Notes under the pieces: generated by a model | What the model was told of the DNA's origin: nothing | The model's database searches: none | Seen by the model: only the letters and a program-made list of their open reading frames with translations | Assembly (NCBI GenBank): GCA_946887425.1 | Contig: CAMPKW010000010.1 | Coordinates: 1 to 24,322, forward strand | DNA length: 24,322 nt | Direction of reading: 5' to 3' | Source: an uncultured Candidatus Saccharibacteria bacterium | GTDB taxonomy: Bacteria; Patescibacteria; Saccharimonadia; Saccharimonadales; UBA6022 | Translations under genes and position numbers: made by a program | Shown: positions 7,344-14,653 of the stretch, piece by piece | Layout: each line of letters begins with the position of its first letter | Numbering within the stretch: position 1 is the first letter of the stretch

Positions 7344-7359
7344 TCTAATACATATTAGA
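7344..7359. promoter_or_regulatory. Candidate operator of the Crp/Fnr-type regulator
   Basis: TCTAAT-ACAT-ATTAGA is a perfect 6 bp dyad with a 4 nt spacer, the spacing of FNR boxes (TTGAT-N4-ATCAA). It is centred about 50 bp upstream of the predicted start site of the regulator's own gene. Autoregulation is inferred. Confidence 0.4.
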
Positions 7360-7390
7360 ATAACGACCCCACTATGCGCGGGGTCGTTAT
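7360..7390 (-). terminator. Stem-loop after the PepSY-like gene
   Basis: ATAACGACCCC / GGGGTCGTTAT form an 11 bp perfect stem with a 9 nt loop. It lies 27 nt after the stop of the PepSY-like gene and separates it from the regulator. The T-tract behind it is weak, so termination may be partial. Confidence 0.65.
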
Positions 7391-7417
7391 TGGTTGCATG
7401 AGTTATCGCCAGGCGTT

Positions 7418-7792
7418 TTATCGCCAGAGATTGAGCTCACCGCGACGAGCAAATGTTACCTGTCCGTCGCGAGCACGAACATCTACTCGGCTACCATCGG
7501 TGAAATGAACACGATACTCTCGTCTATTATCATCGCCGCGCAGCACAACTCGCTCGATGTGCTTACGAGGGAAGATATGCTGAGCAATACGTCGTGCTTG
7601 CCACTCTGATATTCTTCGCCTTTCATTGTCACGCCTCTCGTTATCTCGCCTTTCATTGTCCCTATTCCAGGAGTCGCTATTGTGACCCGAGTTATTAGAG
7701 ACTGCTCCGGCGCTTAGCGGTGCACCGGTAAGTCCGACTACGGCTGCTAGAAACGCCGCGGTGACGATCTGTTTACTAGATGTTTTCTTCAT
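7418..7792 (-). CDS. Secreted PepSY-like protein with DNERR repeats
   Basis: This is a 124-residue protein. A basic N-terminus and hydrophobic core (about 8-26) followed by LSAGA make a Sec signal peptide, with cleavage likely near residue 30. A hydrophilic spacer contains RDNER three times in tandem (44-58). The C-terminal part (about 60-117) follows the PepSY pattern: ISEWQARRIAQHIF, a beta strand IERVVLR, then YRVHFTDGSRVDVRARDG. PepSY domains occur in protease propeptides and periplasmic inhibitors and bind proteins. Mature protein outside the cell with a very charged linker suggests a binding or envelope role; no enzyme is attached. AAGGAGG lies at the right distance before ATG. Confidence 0.8.
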   Translation of the reverse strand: MKKTSSKQIVTAAFLAAVVGLTGAPLSAGAVSNNSGHNSDSWNRDNERRDNERRDNERRRISEWQARRIAQHIFPRKHIERVVLRGDDNRREYRVHFTDGSRVDVRARDGQVTFARRGELNLWR

Positions 7793-7835
7793 GATACTCC
7801 TCCTTTACGTTATCCAGTTCACAGTATGAACGAGT

Positions 7836-7864
7836 ACTAAAGGATGGGCAGTTGAAAATGTCAC
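7836..7864 (-). promoter_or_regulatory. Possible promoter of the PepSY-like gene
   Basis: On the minus strand, GTGACA (7864-7859), 17 nt, TTTAGT (7841-7836). A small dyad GTTCA-N5-TGAAC (7817-7831) lies just downstream in the leader. The -10 is weak. The rest of the gap to 7966 shows nothing I can support. Confidence 0.3.
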
Positions 7865-7966
7865 TATTGAGATATGGACATTGTCACAGCGAAGCAGCGG
7901 AACGGTTACCATATCGTCTACAGTTCCCTACCCTGCTGATATATGTCTATGGAGCGGCTTGATGGA

Positions 7967-8299
7967 CTAGAATAGCTTTCCTCCTATTGGCACTGCGCGG
8001 TCTGGGTTGATGAGGGCGCAGCTACCATCTCCCATGGGCACACCCAGTGTAAGCACTTCCGATATGAATGGCCCAATTTGCCTAGGTGGAAAATTGATGA
8101 TGGCAAGTACTTGTTTGCCCATCAGCTCTTCTTTGGTGTAGTTCGTCGGGAGTTGAGCGCTCGACTTTTTTGTTCCCACTTCGCCACCAAAATCAATCGT
8201 TAATTTATATGCTGGCTTTCGTGCTTCAGGAAAATCGTAAACGTTGGTAATCGTGCCTACTCGTATATCTAACTTTTCAAAATCTTCATAAACTGCCAT
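7967..8299 (-). CDS. CsaA-type tRNA-binding OB-fold protein
   Basis: This 110-residue protein is a stand-alone tRNA_bind (EMAPII/Trbp111-like) domain. It starts MAVYEDFEKLDIRVGTI, the hallmark opening of CsaA-like proteins, and ends with the family block FPPRQIGPFISEVLTLG followed by PDRAVPIGGKLF. Such proteins bind the outside corner of tRNA or act as export chaperones; the same domain is found attached to MetRS and PheRS. An in-frame ATG 18 nt upstream is rejected because the CsaA family begins at the chosen Met and a TATACT -10 (8311-8306) ends 6 nt before it. Confidence 0.88.
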   Translation of the reverse strand: MAVYEDFEKLDIRVGTITNVYDFPEARKPAYKLTIDFGGEVGTKKSSAQLPTNYTKEELMGKQVLAIINFPPRQIGPFISEVLTLGVPMGDGSCALINPDRAVPIGGKLF

Positions 8300-8305
8300 A
8301 TATCT

Positions 8306-8311
8306 AGTATA
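8306..8311 (-). promoter_or_regulatory. -10 element of the CsaA-like gene, leaderless type
   Basis: TATACT on the minus strand, 6 nt before the ATG at 8299. It overlaps the codons of the rejected upstream start. Confidence 0.5.
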
Positions 8312-8361
8312 TGGCATGAAAGAGCATTGGGACTGGAGAGTGTTGGATGGTGGCGGGTGTA

Positions 8362-8868
8362 TTAAAGTTGCTCGATATCTTCAGGGTCGATGTCGTACGT
8401 TATCATGATTTCTGGTCGTGTCATGGACGATGGTTTATATTTGGGCAATGGGGTTAGGCGACTCCAATATTCGTTTGCAAGCATCTTTAGACTCTCTGCT
8501 GACTTATGACTTTTTATAGCGTCTATTACCCTGTCGTAGGCGTCTAGATCAGAAACAAAACATCGACGAGGATCTGTCGCAAGCTTTAGCACTGTCTGGC
8601 GGCTCTTTTTTACAAAGTCGTGAATATCAACATGTGTACCATCTGTAATGTTTACAATCTTGCCATTGACGGCCGTATAGGCGTAAAGATTATTATCCCT
8701 GCTGACGCCCGCGGTACGAAGCGAATCGGGACGATATCTATCAAGCAAAGTGTCCGTCTTGATGATGTCTTGATCGTCGCCTTTCTCGCCACGAGATGTG
8801 CATTTTAAACCATTTTCTAACACTTCGGACAGGCTTGATGATTTAATCTCGTGATATGCAAATGTCAT
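8362..8868 (-). CDS. Unrecognised protein, possibly ADP-ribosyltransferase-like fold
   Basis: This is a soluble 168-residue protein. It opens FAYHEIKSSSLSEVLENGLK, resembling the Y-H-x-T/I...L-x-x-I-L-x-x-G-L opening of ART-fold proteins such as DarT and related toxins. It closes RPEIMITYDIDPEDIEQL, resembling the P-E-V-L-V-P...I-P-P-E-x-I segment in which the ART catalytic Glu lies (here Glu153). Between them are DRYRPDSLRTAG (about 43-54) and a Tyr-rich strand, then a helical part (110-135). This is pattern recognition, not a database match, and the catalytic set is unproved. No antitoxin gene lies beside it. TATAAT (8880-8875) ends 6 nt before ATG, so the mRNA should be leaderless. A plain housekeeping or structural role is possible. 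Confidence 0.75.
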   Translation of the reverse strand: MTFAYHEIKSSSLSEVLENGLKCTSRGEKGDDQDIIKTDTLLDRYRPDSLRTAGVSRDNNLYAYTAVNGKIVNITDGTHVDIHDFVKKSRQTVLKLATDPRRCFVSDLDAYDRVIDAIKSHKSAESLKMLANEYWSRLTPLPKYKPSSMTRPEIMITYDIDPEDIEQL

Positions 8869-8874
8869 GAGTCT

Positions 8875-8880
8875 ATTATA
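8875..8880 (-). promoter_or_regulatory. -10 element of the ART-like gene, leaderless type
   Basis: Consensus TATAAT on the minus strand, 6 nt before the ATG at 8868. No clear -35. Confidence 0.55.
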
Positions 8881-9100
8881 TCGCTTGAAGTATTAAGTTG
8901 GGTCTTTTTGCGACCTGGCTAGTAGATATATTTCAAGACGGTAAACAAGGTAGAGGCTACTTGTATTTAGAAAACCACGCAGCAAATTCATACCATATGT
9001 AATCTTCGGGTTTATGGCTGGTTTGTTTTAAGTCATGACTTTCTGCGAGCGTTTTGCCGTTGAACTCAGCGGCCTTATCGCACTCAGTTTCATGGCAAAG

Positions 9101-9136
9101 AAAAAAGACCGAGATCAAATGACCTGGGTCTTTTTT
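9101..9136. terminator. Terminator of the tRNA-Gln gene, bidirectional
   Basis: AAAAAAGACC / GGTCTTTTTT with a 16 nt loop. On the minus strand the T-run continues as TTTTTTCTTT. It begins 3 nt after the encoded CCA of the tRNA. Confidence 0.85.
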
Positions 9137-9138
9137 CA

Positions 9139-9213
9139 TGGCTGGGATGGAGGGATTCGAACCCCCGAATGCTGGTACCAAAAACCAGTGCCTTACCACT
9201 TGGCGACATCCCA
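9139..9213 (-). tRNA. tRNA-Gln (anticodon TTG), CCA encoded
   Basis: Read on the minus strand, the acceptor arms TGGGATG / CATCCCA pair perfectly. The D arm is GCC / GGC. The anticodon arm is CTGGT / ACCAG around loop TTTTGGT, which places TTG at 34-36. The T arm is GGGGG-TTCGAAT-CCCTC, and the discriminator G is followed by an encoded CCA. The U1-A72 first pair is typical of tRNA-Gln. It has its own extended -10 promoter upstream and terminator downstream. Confidence 0.96.
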
Positions 9214-9233
9214 CTAAAGATGAAAGCTTCGTT

Positions 9234-9242
9234 AGTATAGCA
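9234..9242 (-). promoter_or_regulatory. Extended -10 promoter of tRNA-Gln
   Basis: TGC-TATACT on the minus strand; the predicted start is near 9227, about 14 nt before the mature 5' end. Confidence 0.6.
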
Positions 9243-9276
9243 TAAATCTGGTGCTTATTTCCAGCCCTTTTAGGGG

Positions 9277-11802
9277 TTAGTGGCGGCCGCCTTTATGAAA
9301 GAAGCGTCGACCGATAAACTTGTGTAGTTCACTTAGCGCTATTGGAATAATGAACGCTATGATACCGGTAATGATGAGATCGCGAATGTCGACTGGCGTG
9401 ACATGAAGCAGGTCTTGAAGCGGTCCGAAGACGGCAAGCATCTGAAGGGTGATCGCAATGGCCAGTCCGATATAGAATTTGCCGTTAAAGACGCGAAGTC
9501 GCCTGAAGAGAGATTCGTAATCACTGCGAGCGTTAAATGCATTGGACCACTGCATAACCACAAGAGCGGAGAATGCGATCGTACGGCCATACTCATGACT
9601 ATGTAGAGTACTAAAAATACCGTATAGCGAAAGTGTAAGAATAGCCATGCTAAGTGCAATAAGGATCATGCGGCTAATGATAAAGCGACTAAGGATCGGC
9701 TCGTTAACGCGTTTCGGCTTGTTTTTCATGTTTGACTTTTCGCCTGGTTCAAGACCGAGTGGAATTACCATGGCAGTGTCGGTGACCAAATTAATCCAAA
9801 GGATTTGCACCGGTACGATCGGAAGTGGCATCCCGATAGCGAGCGCACCTATCATAGTAAGGACCTCTCCCGCGCTGGTAGATAGGAGGTAAAATAGCAT
9901 GCGTCGAATATTGGCAAAGATCGTGCGACCTTCATGCATTGCATCAATAATGCTACGGAAGTTGTCATCCAGAAGAATGATATCACCAGCATCTTTTGCT
10001 ATCTGGGAGCCGCTTCCCATTGCTACGCCAACGTGGGCATTGCTTAGGGCTGGCACGTCATTGACTCCATCCCCTGTCATGGCGGTGATATTGTGCTTTT
10101 TGAGGAGTGATAAGATACGATATTTGTGTTCTGGAACGACGCGAGAGAATACTCGTACGTCACGAATGACTTCATCGAGTTCTTCGTCGCTCATGACGCT
10201 CATGCGGCGACTATCGAATACTTGGTTGCGGTGCGTCACCATGCCCAATTGTCGACCGATATGGAATGCGGTTTCAAAGTGATCGCCAGTGATCATGCGC
10301 ACGGTGACGCCTGCAGAAAGTGCGGCTGCAATTGCTTTTTTTGCTTCTGGTCGCAGTACGTCAGCTACGGCAACAAAGCCGACAAATTCAAGTTTCGTGC
10401 GTTTAGGCAGGCCAGCAAAATTACTAATCTTTGTGCTGAGCTTCGTTTGGGCAATAGCAATAACGCGGTACCCTTGCCCTGTGAGATGGTGTAGCTTTGC
10501 ACTTGCCTGCTCATGTTCGTTCTCAGTAAGGTCACTTTGGGATAGTACGTGCTCAGGTGCTCCCTTGACGACCAGTCGATAGCCCGCGCCGTCGTGCCAC
10601 AGGTTGCCACTCATGGCCACAGCTTGGTCAAATGGCATGCTGAGAAGCGGAACCCCCTTTAACTCGATGTCTGCGCTTGTGACGTAATCGCTCATAGCTG
10701 TATCGAGTGGATCGTGAACTTTGCGGCCATTTTGATTGACGGCATGCGCTAGTATCCGCGTAAATGTCTTATCGGTGCCTTCTGGGTGCCAAATTTCCTG
10801 GACGGTTAATTTGTTCTTGGTGAGTGTTCCTGTTTTGTCGGTAGCGATAGTGGTAAGAACGCCAATTGTTTCAATAGCGCGCATTGAACGGACGAGGGCT
10901 TTTTTTGCCGCCATGCGGCGCATGCCCAGTACGAGTACGACCGAGATTGCAACTGGAAGACTTTCAGGCACGGCGCTAACGGAGAGCGCGAGCACGAAAC
11001 GGAGGCTCTCGCCGAGTTCCATGCCGCCGCGCATAGCAAGGGCGAATGCGACAATGGCGATACCGCCGACAATGGCGATAACATGGCTGATGAGCTTGTC
11101 GATTTTTTTCTGAACAGGGCTTTCTGTATTGGTATCTTGGGCAAGTGCCGCTAGTTGACCAAATTCGGTTGCATTTCCCGTTCCCGTTACCACTGCCGTG
11201 ACATCGCCGGATATGACGAAAGAGCCCTGAAATAGGAGGTTGCTACGTTCGTAGATCTCCTTCTCGCCCTTTAGTGCATCTGCTTGCTTGGCTATAGGCA
11301 CAGATTCACCAGTCAGGAGCGACTCATCGATGCGTACATTTGTACCGGTGAGAAAACGCAGATCGGCCGGAACCTTGTCGCCCTCTCCAAGGGAAATGAT
11401 GTCGCCTGGAACGAGCTTTGAAGTGTCAATTTGAATGAGGTGACCGTCGCGCAAGGTTTCGACGTCCTGAGCGGTGTGTCTTTGGAGTGAGCGTAAGATG
11501 CGCTCTGTCGAGAAGCGCTGGACATAGTAGATACTCGCGCTTACAAGCATGATGGCGATGATGATAAGAGCATCAAGCACATCGCCGTGCAGGACACTGA
11601 TGGCCGCTGCTACAAAGAGAACCAGCATGAAGATATTTGCAAATGGCTCAATTATTTTACGCCAGAGAGGCTCACCTGTGACGCGAATAGTGTTTGGTCC
11701 ATGTATCTTTAGGCGCTCCTCAGCTTCGCTGTTTGATAGGCCGCGCAGCGAGCTATCAAGGTCATTAAGTGTGGCCTGGGCGGAGTGATTGTAGTAAAGC
11801 AT
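9277..11802 (-). CDS. P2-type cation-transporting ATPase, Ca2+-ATPase-like
   Basis: This 841-residue membrane pump has an N-terminal cation-ATPase domain, actuator motif TGES (164-167), PESLP in M4 (279-283), phosphorylation site DKTGTLT (322-328), nucleotide-binding KGAPE (413-417), MITGD (503-507) and hinge TGDGVND (576-582), then six C-terminal spans. Residues matching Ca2+ site ligands of SERCA are kept: Glu280 (M4), Glu646 in SAGEVLT (M5), and Asn671 and Asp675 in NLVTD (M6). The usual PEGLP is PESLP, and the usual DGxP after Asp675 is DTAM. There are no CPx heavy-metal motifs. Calcium or another divalent cation is likely, but unproved. The start at 11802 is preferred over an upstream TTG because TGG-TATAAT ends 7 nt before it. 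Confidence 0.93.
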   Translation of the reverse strand: MLYYNHSAQATLNDLDSSLRGLSNSEAEERLKIHGPNTIRVTGEPLWRKIIEPFANIFMLVLFVAAAISVLHGDVLDALIIIAIMLVSASIYYVQRFSTERILRSLQRHTAQDVETLRDGHLIQIDTSKLVPGDIISLGEGDKVPADLRFLTGTNVRIDESLLTGESVPIAKQADALKGEKEIYERSNLLFQGSFVISGDVTAVVTGTGNATEFGQLAALAQDTNTESPVQKKIDKLISHVIAIVGGIAIVAFALAMRGGMELGESLRFVLALSVSAVPESLPVAISVVLVLGMRRMAAKKALVRSMRAIETIGVLTTIATDKTGTLTKNKLTVQEIWHPEGTDKTFTRILAHAVNQNGRKVHDPLDTAMSDYVTSADIELKGVPLLSMPFDQAVAMSGNLWHDGAGYRLVVKGAPEHVLSQSDLTENEHEQASAKLHHLTGQGYRVIAIAQTKLSTKISNFAGLPKRTKLEFVGFVAVADVLRPEAKKAIAAALSAGVTVRMITGDHFETAFHIGRQLGMVTHRNQVFDSRRMSVMSDEELDEVIRDVRVFSRVVPEHKYRILSLLKKHNITAMTGDGVNDVPALSNAHVGVAMGSGSQIAKDAGDIILLDDNFRSIIDAMHEGRTIFANIRRMLFYLLSTSAGEVLTMIGALAIGMPLPIVPVQILWINLVTDTAMVIPLGLEPGEKSNMKNKPKRVNEPILSRFIISRMILIALSMAILTLSLYGIFSTLHSHEYGRTIAFSALVVMQWSNAFNARSDYESLFRRLRVFNGKFYIGLAIAITLQMLAVFGPLQDLLHVTPVDIRDLIITGIIAFIIPIALSELHKFIGRRFFHKGGRH

Positions 11803-11809
11803 TAGTGTT

Positions 11810-11818
11810 ATTATACCA
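11810..11818 (-). promoter_or_regulatory. Extended -10 promoter of the P-type ATPase gene, leaderless type
   Basis: TGG-TATAAT on the minus strand, 7 nt before the ATG. No useful -35, as expected for an extended -10. Confidence 0.65.
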
Positions 11819-11893
11819 CTACAAAACAAGAGGGACGATTACTCACGGCAGTTTTCGGATGGCGATGTACGTCAATAAGGCCATCGCAACAAA

Positions 11894-11916
11894 TTACCCC
11901 GCATTTCGCGGGGTAA
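11894..11916 (-). terminator. Terminator after the Gre-family gene
   Basis: TTACCCCGC / GCGGGGTAA, a 9 bp perfect stem with a 5 nt loop. On the minus strand TTTGTT follows. It lies 23 nt after the stop. Confidence 0.75.
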
Positions 11917-11939
11917 AGTGGCAAATTTGATATCAGCTT

Positions 11940-12410
11940 CTACGTGATGCGCACCAGTTGCATCTGCTTGATGCGTGCACCATTTCCCCAGAGGATGATG
12001 TCTTTGATTTGTTTACCGAGCAGGTTCTTGCCGAGCGGACTCATGATTGAAATGCGCCCATCGCTTGGGTTCGCTTCGATACTGTCGACAATCGTATAGC
12101 GCACCATGCGACCATTTGTGTCGATAAGGTCAACGACGGAGCCAATTGCCACCTTGAGTCGCTCTCGTTTGCCTGGGTACAGCTTCGCCTGGGCGAGATA
12201 AGCCTTCTTGTCGGCCAGCTCGCTTTCAAGGATCTCAAGGCGCGCTAATTTCTCGATACGATCGAGTCGTTCATCATGGCCGTCGGTCTTGTCGATATCT
12301 TTCAGCGCACTCAAGGCGGAGGCGACGTCTCTTTCAAGTCGAGCGACCTGCTTCTTAATTTCTTTCATTCCCTTTTTACTCAAATACAATGTTTTTGCAG
12401 TGGTGTTCAT
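11940..12410 (-). CDS. GreA/GreB-family transcript cleavage factor
   Basis: This is a 156-residue protein. The N-terminal half (about 10-75) is a two-helix coiled coil rich in Lys, Glu and Asp, with an acidic tip KDIDKTDGHDERLD in place of the GDLSENAEY of GreA. The C-terminal half is the FKBP-like domain, with IGSVVDLID, VRYTIVDSIEANPSDGRIS and SPLGKNLLGKQIKDII, which closely follow the GreA pattern. Gre factors insert the coiled coil into the RNA polymerase secondary channel and trigger cleavage of backtracked RNA. The changed tip leaves it open whether it cleaves or is a Gre-like regulator. A strong AAGGAGG lies before ATG, and a TATAAA-like -10 lies about 28 nt upstream. Confidence 0.88.
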   Translation of the reverse strand: MNTTAKTLYLSKKGMKEIKKQVARLERDVASALSALKDIDKTDGHDERLDRIEKLARLEILESELADKKAYLAQAKLYPGKRERLKVAIGSVVDLIDTNGRMVRYTIVDSIEANPSDGRISIMSPLGKNLLGKQIKDIILWGNGARIKQMQLVRIT

Positions 12411-12549
12411 GGTACCCCTCCTTTGTCTTTTTATAGTAGCGATTGAAACATTAATCTGACTACGGCTCTAGTATGGCAAATGAAACTGAGTGAAGTCTTA
12501 AGTTTGGAAGATTGTTAAAGTTTTATTCCAAAAGTGCGATGCGTCCGTG

Positions 12550-13572
12550 TCACTTTTGAGCTTTTATCTGTAGGTTGCTGGCAATTGGCAGTAAGACAGT
12601 AAAGGTGGTGGCGTGTTGAGGCGCGCTACTGGCTGTAAGTTCGCCGTTATGTATCTCTACGATTTTTTTCGCAAGCGCCAAGCCAAGGCCATATCCGTTC
12701 TTTCCATTTCCTGTCCGTGATGTATCAGCACGGAAGAAGCGTTCAAAAATGAGGGGCAATACTTCGGGGCGTATCCCCTCTCCTGTGTTGATAATCTCAA
12801 GACAAGCCTTTTGAGCTCGTTTGCCGACGTGGACGGATATCTGCGAGTCGGGCGGGCTGTACTTGAGAGCATTATCGATAAGAATCGTCACCAGCTCCTC
12901 GATGCTTGCGCGGTTAGCAACAATCATTGGCAGTGATTTAGCAGCGGTGAATTTAATGCGCTCACCTGTTTTGTCGAATCGATGTGCGATGCGACGAGCG
13001 GTCGCCTCGAGTGACAATGACTCTTTTTGGATATTGTCATAATCGAGTCGAGATAATTGCAGCAGCGTCTGTGAGAGTCGCGATAATTTATCAACTTCCT
13101 CAAGGTTGCTCGCAAGGAGCTCGCGCATCTCGTCCTTACTTAATTTCGGGTCACGCAGGGCAACCTCGAGCTCTGTTTTCATGACAGCTAGCGGTGTGCG
13201 AAGTTCGTGGCTCGCATCGCTCGTAAAGCGTGACTGCGCTTCATGTGCTTCTTCGATCGGTTGCAATGTGCGACGTGCGAGCACGTAACTGCCGATGCCT
13301 GCAGCGATCAGGATGACGACGTTGATGTAAATGAGCGATATGATCAGATTTGTTGATGCTTCATGTGCCTGAATGGCGCGAATCGAGCCGACGTCTAGGC
13401 CTGGCGGTGCACGGAAACTATTTTGCTGTTGAATGCCAGTTTGCAGTTCCTCTAATCGTCTATTCACTTCGGACGATGTTACCTGATAAATTATGACACT
13501 AAATAACAAGCTAATGATCATAAGAATCATTAAGTACCATGCGGTGAGTTTTATAGTGGCTGACTGGAACAT
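12550..13572 (-). CDS. Two-component sensor histidine kinase
   Basis: This is a 340-residue membrane kinase. Transmembrane spans at about 12-30 and 75-98 enclose a short extracytoplasmic segment of about 44 residues. A short linker then leads to HisKA with SHELRTPL (phosphorylated His122), N box IDNALKYS (Asn234), G1 box NTGEGI (262-267; usually DxGxG), F box FERFFRAD (276-283) and G2 box GYGLGLAL (293-300). It is a CiaH/WalK-like class without a PAS domain. The ATG overlaps the response regulator stop as TAATG, so the two are translationally coupled. The small sensor loop suggests an envelope or membrane signal rather than a large ligand; the stimulus is unknown. It ends in TGA. Confidence 0.95.
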   Translation of the reverse strand: MFQSATIKLTAWYLMILMIISLLFSVIIYQVTSSEVNRRLEELQTGIQQQNSFRAPPGLDVGSIRAIQAHEASTNLIISLIYINVVILIAAGIGSYVLARRTLQPIEEAHEAQSRFTSDASHELRTPLAVMKTELEVALRDPKLSKDEMRELLASNLEEVDKLSRLSQTLLQLSRLDYDNIQKESLSLEATARRIAHRFDKTGERIKFTAAKSLPMIVANRASIEELVTILIDNALKYSPPDSQISVHVGKRAQKACLEIINTGEGIRPEVLPLIFERFFRADTSRTGNGKNGYGLGLALAKKIVEIHNGELTASSAPQHATTFTVLLPIASNLQIKAQK

Positions 13573-14243
13573 TATGCTTGTAGTTTATACCCAAAGCCAC
13601 GCACTGTGTGAATAAGCGGTTTTTCGAAACCGGCATCGATTTTGTTGCGTAGGTACTTAATATACACCTCGACAGTGTTCGGCAGTATGTCAGCATCATA
13701 ATCCCAAACATGTGCAATGATCGTATCTTTGCTTAGGGGGCGATTTTGATTACGTAACATGTACTCAAGAAGGCCAAATTCTTTACTTGTCAGCTGAATG
13801 GATTTGCCTGCTCTGGTGACGGAAAATGTAATGGTATCGAGTGAGAGGTCGCCAGCCGTTAGGATATTTTGTTGCTGTTCGACTGGTCGGCGAAGCAGCG
13901 CGCGGACACGAGCAAGCAACTCCTCAAGGGCAAACGGCTTGACCAAGTAATCATCTGCCCCGCCGTCAAGTCCAGTTGTGCGGTCATTAATACTACCGAG
14001 CGCCGTAAGTAGGATGACTGGTGTGTGTATTTTCGCTTCGCGCATGGCTTTGACGATTGCGATACCGTCATAATCACCAGGTAGCATCCTGTCGATAATT
14101 GCTGCGTCGTACGGCTCGGTTGTTGCCATCGCATAGCCTTCATCACCGTCGTATACAACGTCGACGGCGTAACTTTCTTGCTCGAGCGCTCGTTTGAGTG
14201 CTCGTGCGATCTTGTGCTCGTCTTCAACAACAAGTATTCTCAT
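13572..14243 (-). CDS. OmpR/PhoB-family response regulator
   Basis: This is a 223-residue protein. The receiver has acidic pocket VVEDE (Glu7, Asp8), phosphoacceptor Asp51 in IIDRMLPG, Thr80 and Lys102 in LVKPF. The C-terminal winged helix (about 130-223) has LTSKEFGLLEYML, NTVEVYIKYLRNKID and a TVRGFGYKL end, all typical of OmpR-type DNA binding. It is the first gene of the pair with the kinase, so it is its partner. The -10 TATACT (14257-14252) ends 8 nt before ATG, giving an almost leaderless mRNA. The gene 34 nt upstream is an HxlR-type repressor on the same strand. Targets cannot be read from the window. Confidence 0.95.
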   Translation of the reverse strand: MRILVVEDEHKIARALKRALEQESYAVDVVYDGDEGYAMATTEPYDAAIIDRMLPGDYDGIAIVKAMREAKIHTPVILLTALGSINDRTTGLDGGADDYLVKPFALEELLARVRALLRRPVEQQQNILTAGDLSLDTITFSVTRAGKSIQLTSKEFGLLEYMLRNQNRPLSKDTIIAHVWDYDADILPNTVEVYIKYLRNKIDAGFEKPLIHTVRGFGYKLQA

Positions 14244-14251
14244 ACTCTTAT

Positions 14252-14257
14252 AGTATA
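14252..14257 (-). promoter_or_regulatory. -10 element of the two-component operon
   Basis: TATACT on the minus strand, 8 nt from the ATG at 14243. No good -35. Confidence 0.45.
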
Positions 14258-14277
14258 CGCTTGTTCTGAGAGTTGGC

Positions 14278-14604
14278 TTAGTTATTGGCCGTTTCTGGGT
14301 ATGTGCGCCCCCAGGCTTCCATGTCGCGAAGTATTGGAATAAGATCTAATCCCTTTTTTGTGAGGTTGTATTCGCAGCGAGCCGCAGATGATGTCGGCGT
14401 CTTTTCAATGATACCCTGTTCTTCGAGGTTTGATAGCCGCGCCGATAGCGTGCGCGGATTGATTCCTCCGACAAGGTCTTGCAATTGGCAAAAGCGAACA
14501 CTCTCTTCGTTTGCAAAGAAGCGCAAAAGTTGAGGCGTCCACTTGTCGCCGAGGATGTCAGTGGCTGCACGAACGCAACCGATGGCTTTTTCTGCTACTG
14601 CCAT
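14278..14604 (-). CDS. HxlR-family winged-helix regulator
   Basis: This 108-residue protein is the full HxlR domain: ILGDKWTPQLLRFF, RFCQLQDLVGGINPRTLSARLSNLEE (recognition region), LTKKGLDLIPILRDMEAWG at the C-terminus. There is one Cys near the N-terminus (Cys10, GCVRAATDIL). In HxlR-type redox or aldehyde sensors such a Cys is the reactive one, so thiol sensing is possible. An in-frame ATG 18 nt upstream overlaps the -10 of a consensus promoter, so the inner start is preferred. It follows the FAD oxidase by 49 nt but has its own promoter, with a dyad over it that may be its operator. Control of the oxidase or of itself is inferred. Confidence 0.9.
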   Translation of the reverse strand: MAVAEKAIGCVRAATDILGDKWTPQLLRFFANEESVRFCQLQDLVGGINPRTLSARLSNLEEQGIIEKTPTSSAARCEYNLTKKGLDLIPILRDMEAWGRTYPETANN

Positions 14605-14613
14605 AGTATTTTC

Positions 14614-14642
14614 ACTATACATTATCTAGTATAATTTGTCAA
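14614..14642 (-). promoter_or_regulatory. Consensus promoter of the HxlR gene with overlapping dyad
   Basis: TTGACA (14642-14637), 17 nt, TATAGT (14619-14614) on the minus strand. Within it ACTATAC-N8-GTATAAT (14614-14635) is an inverted repeat with one mismatch, covering spacer and -10. That position would let the repressor block its own promoter. Confidence 0.7.
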
Positions 14643-14653
14643 AGTAGCCGGGG

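Noticed and set aside
7870..7945. A 21-codon + strand frame starting MDIVTAKQ
   Set aside because: No promoter, no ribosome binding site, no conservation evidence.
8957..9214. An 85-codon minus strand frame over the tRNA and its terminator, ending in KPEDYIWYEFAAWFSKYK
   Set aside because: The first third translates tRNA-Gln and the terminator. The only internal ATG in that part overlaps the CCA end. The tail looks protein-like, so a remnant of a gene is possible, but there is no start, promoter or ribosome binding site to support it.
9899..11113. Several + strand frames of 80-127 codons over the P-type ATPase gene
   Set aside because: They are shadows of a long, motif-complete gene in the opposite strand.
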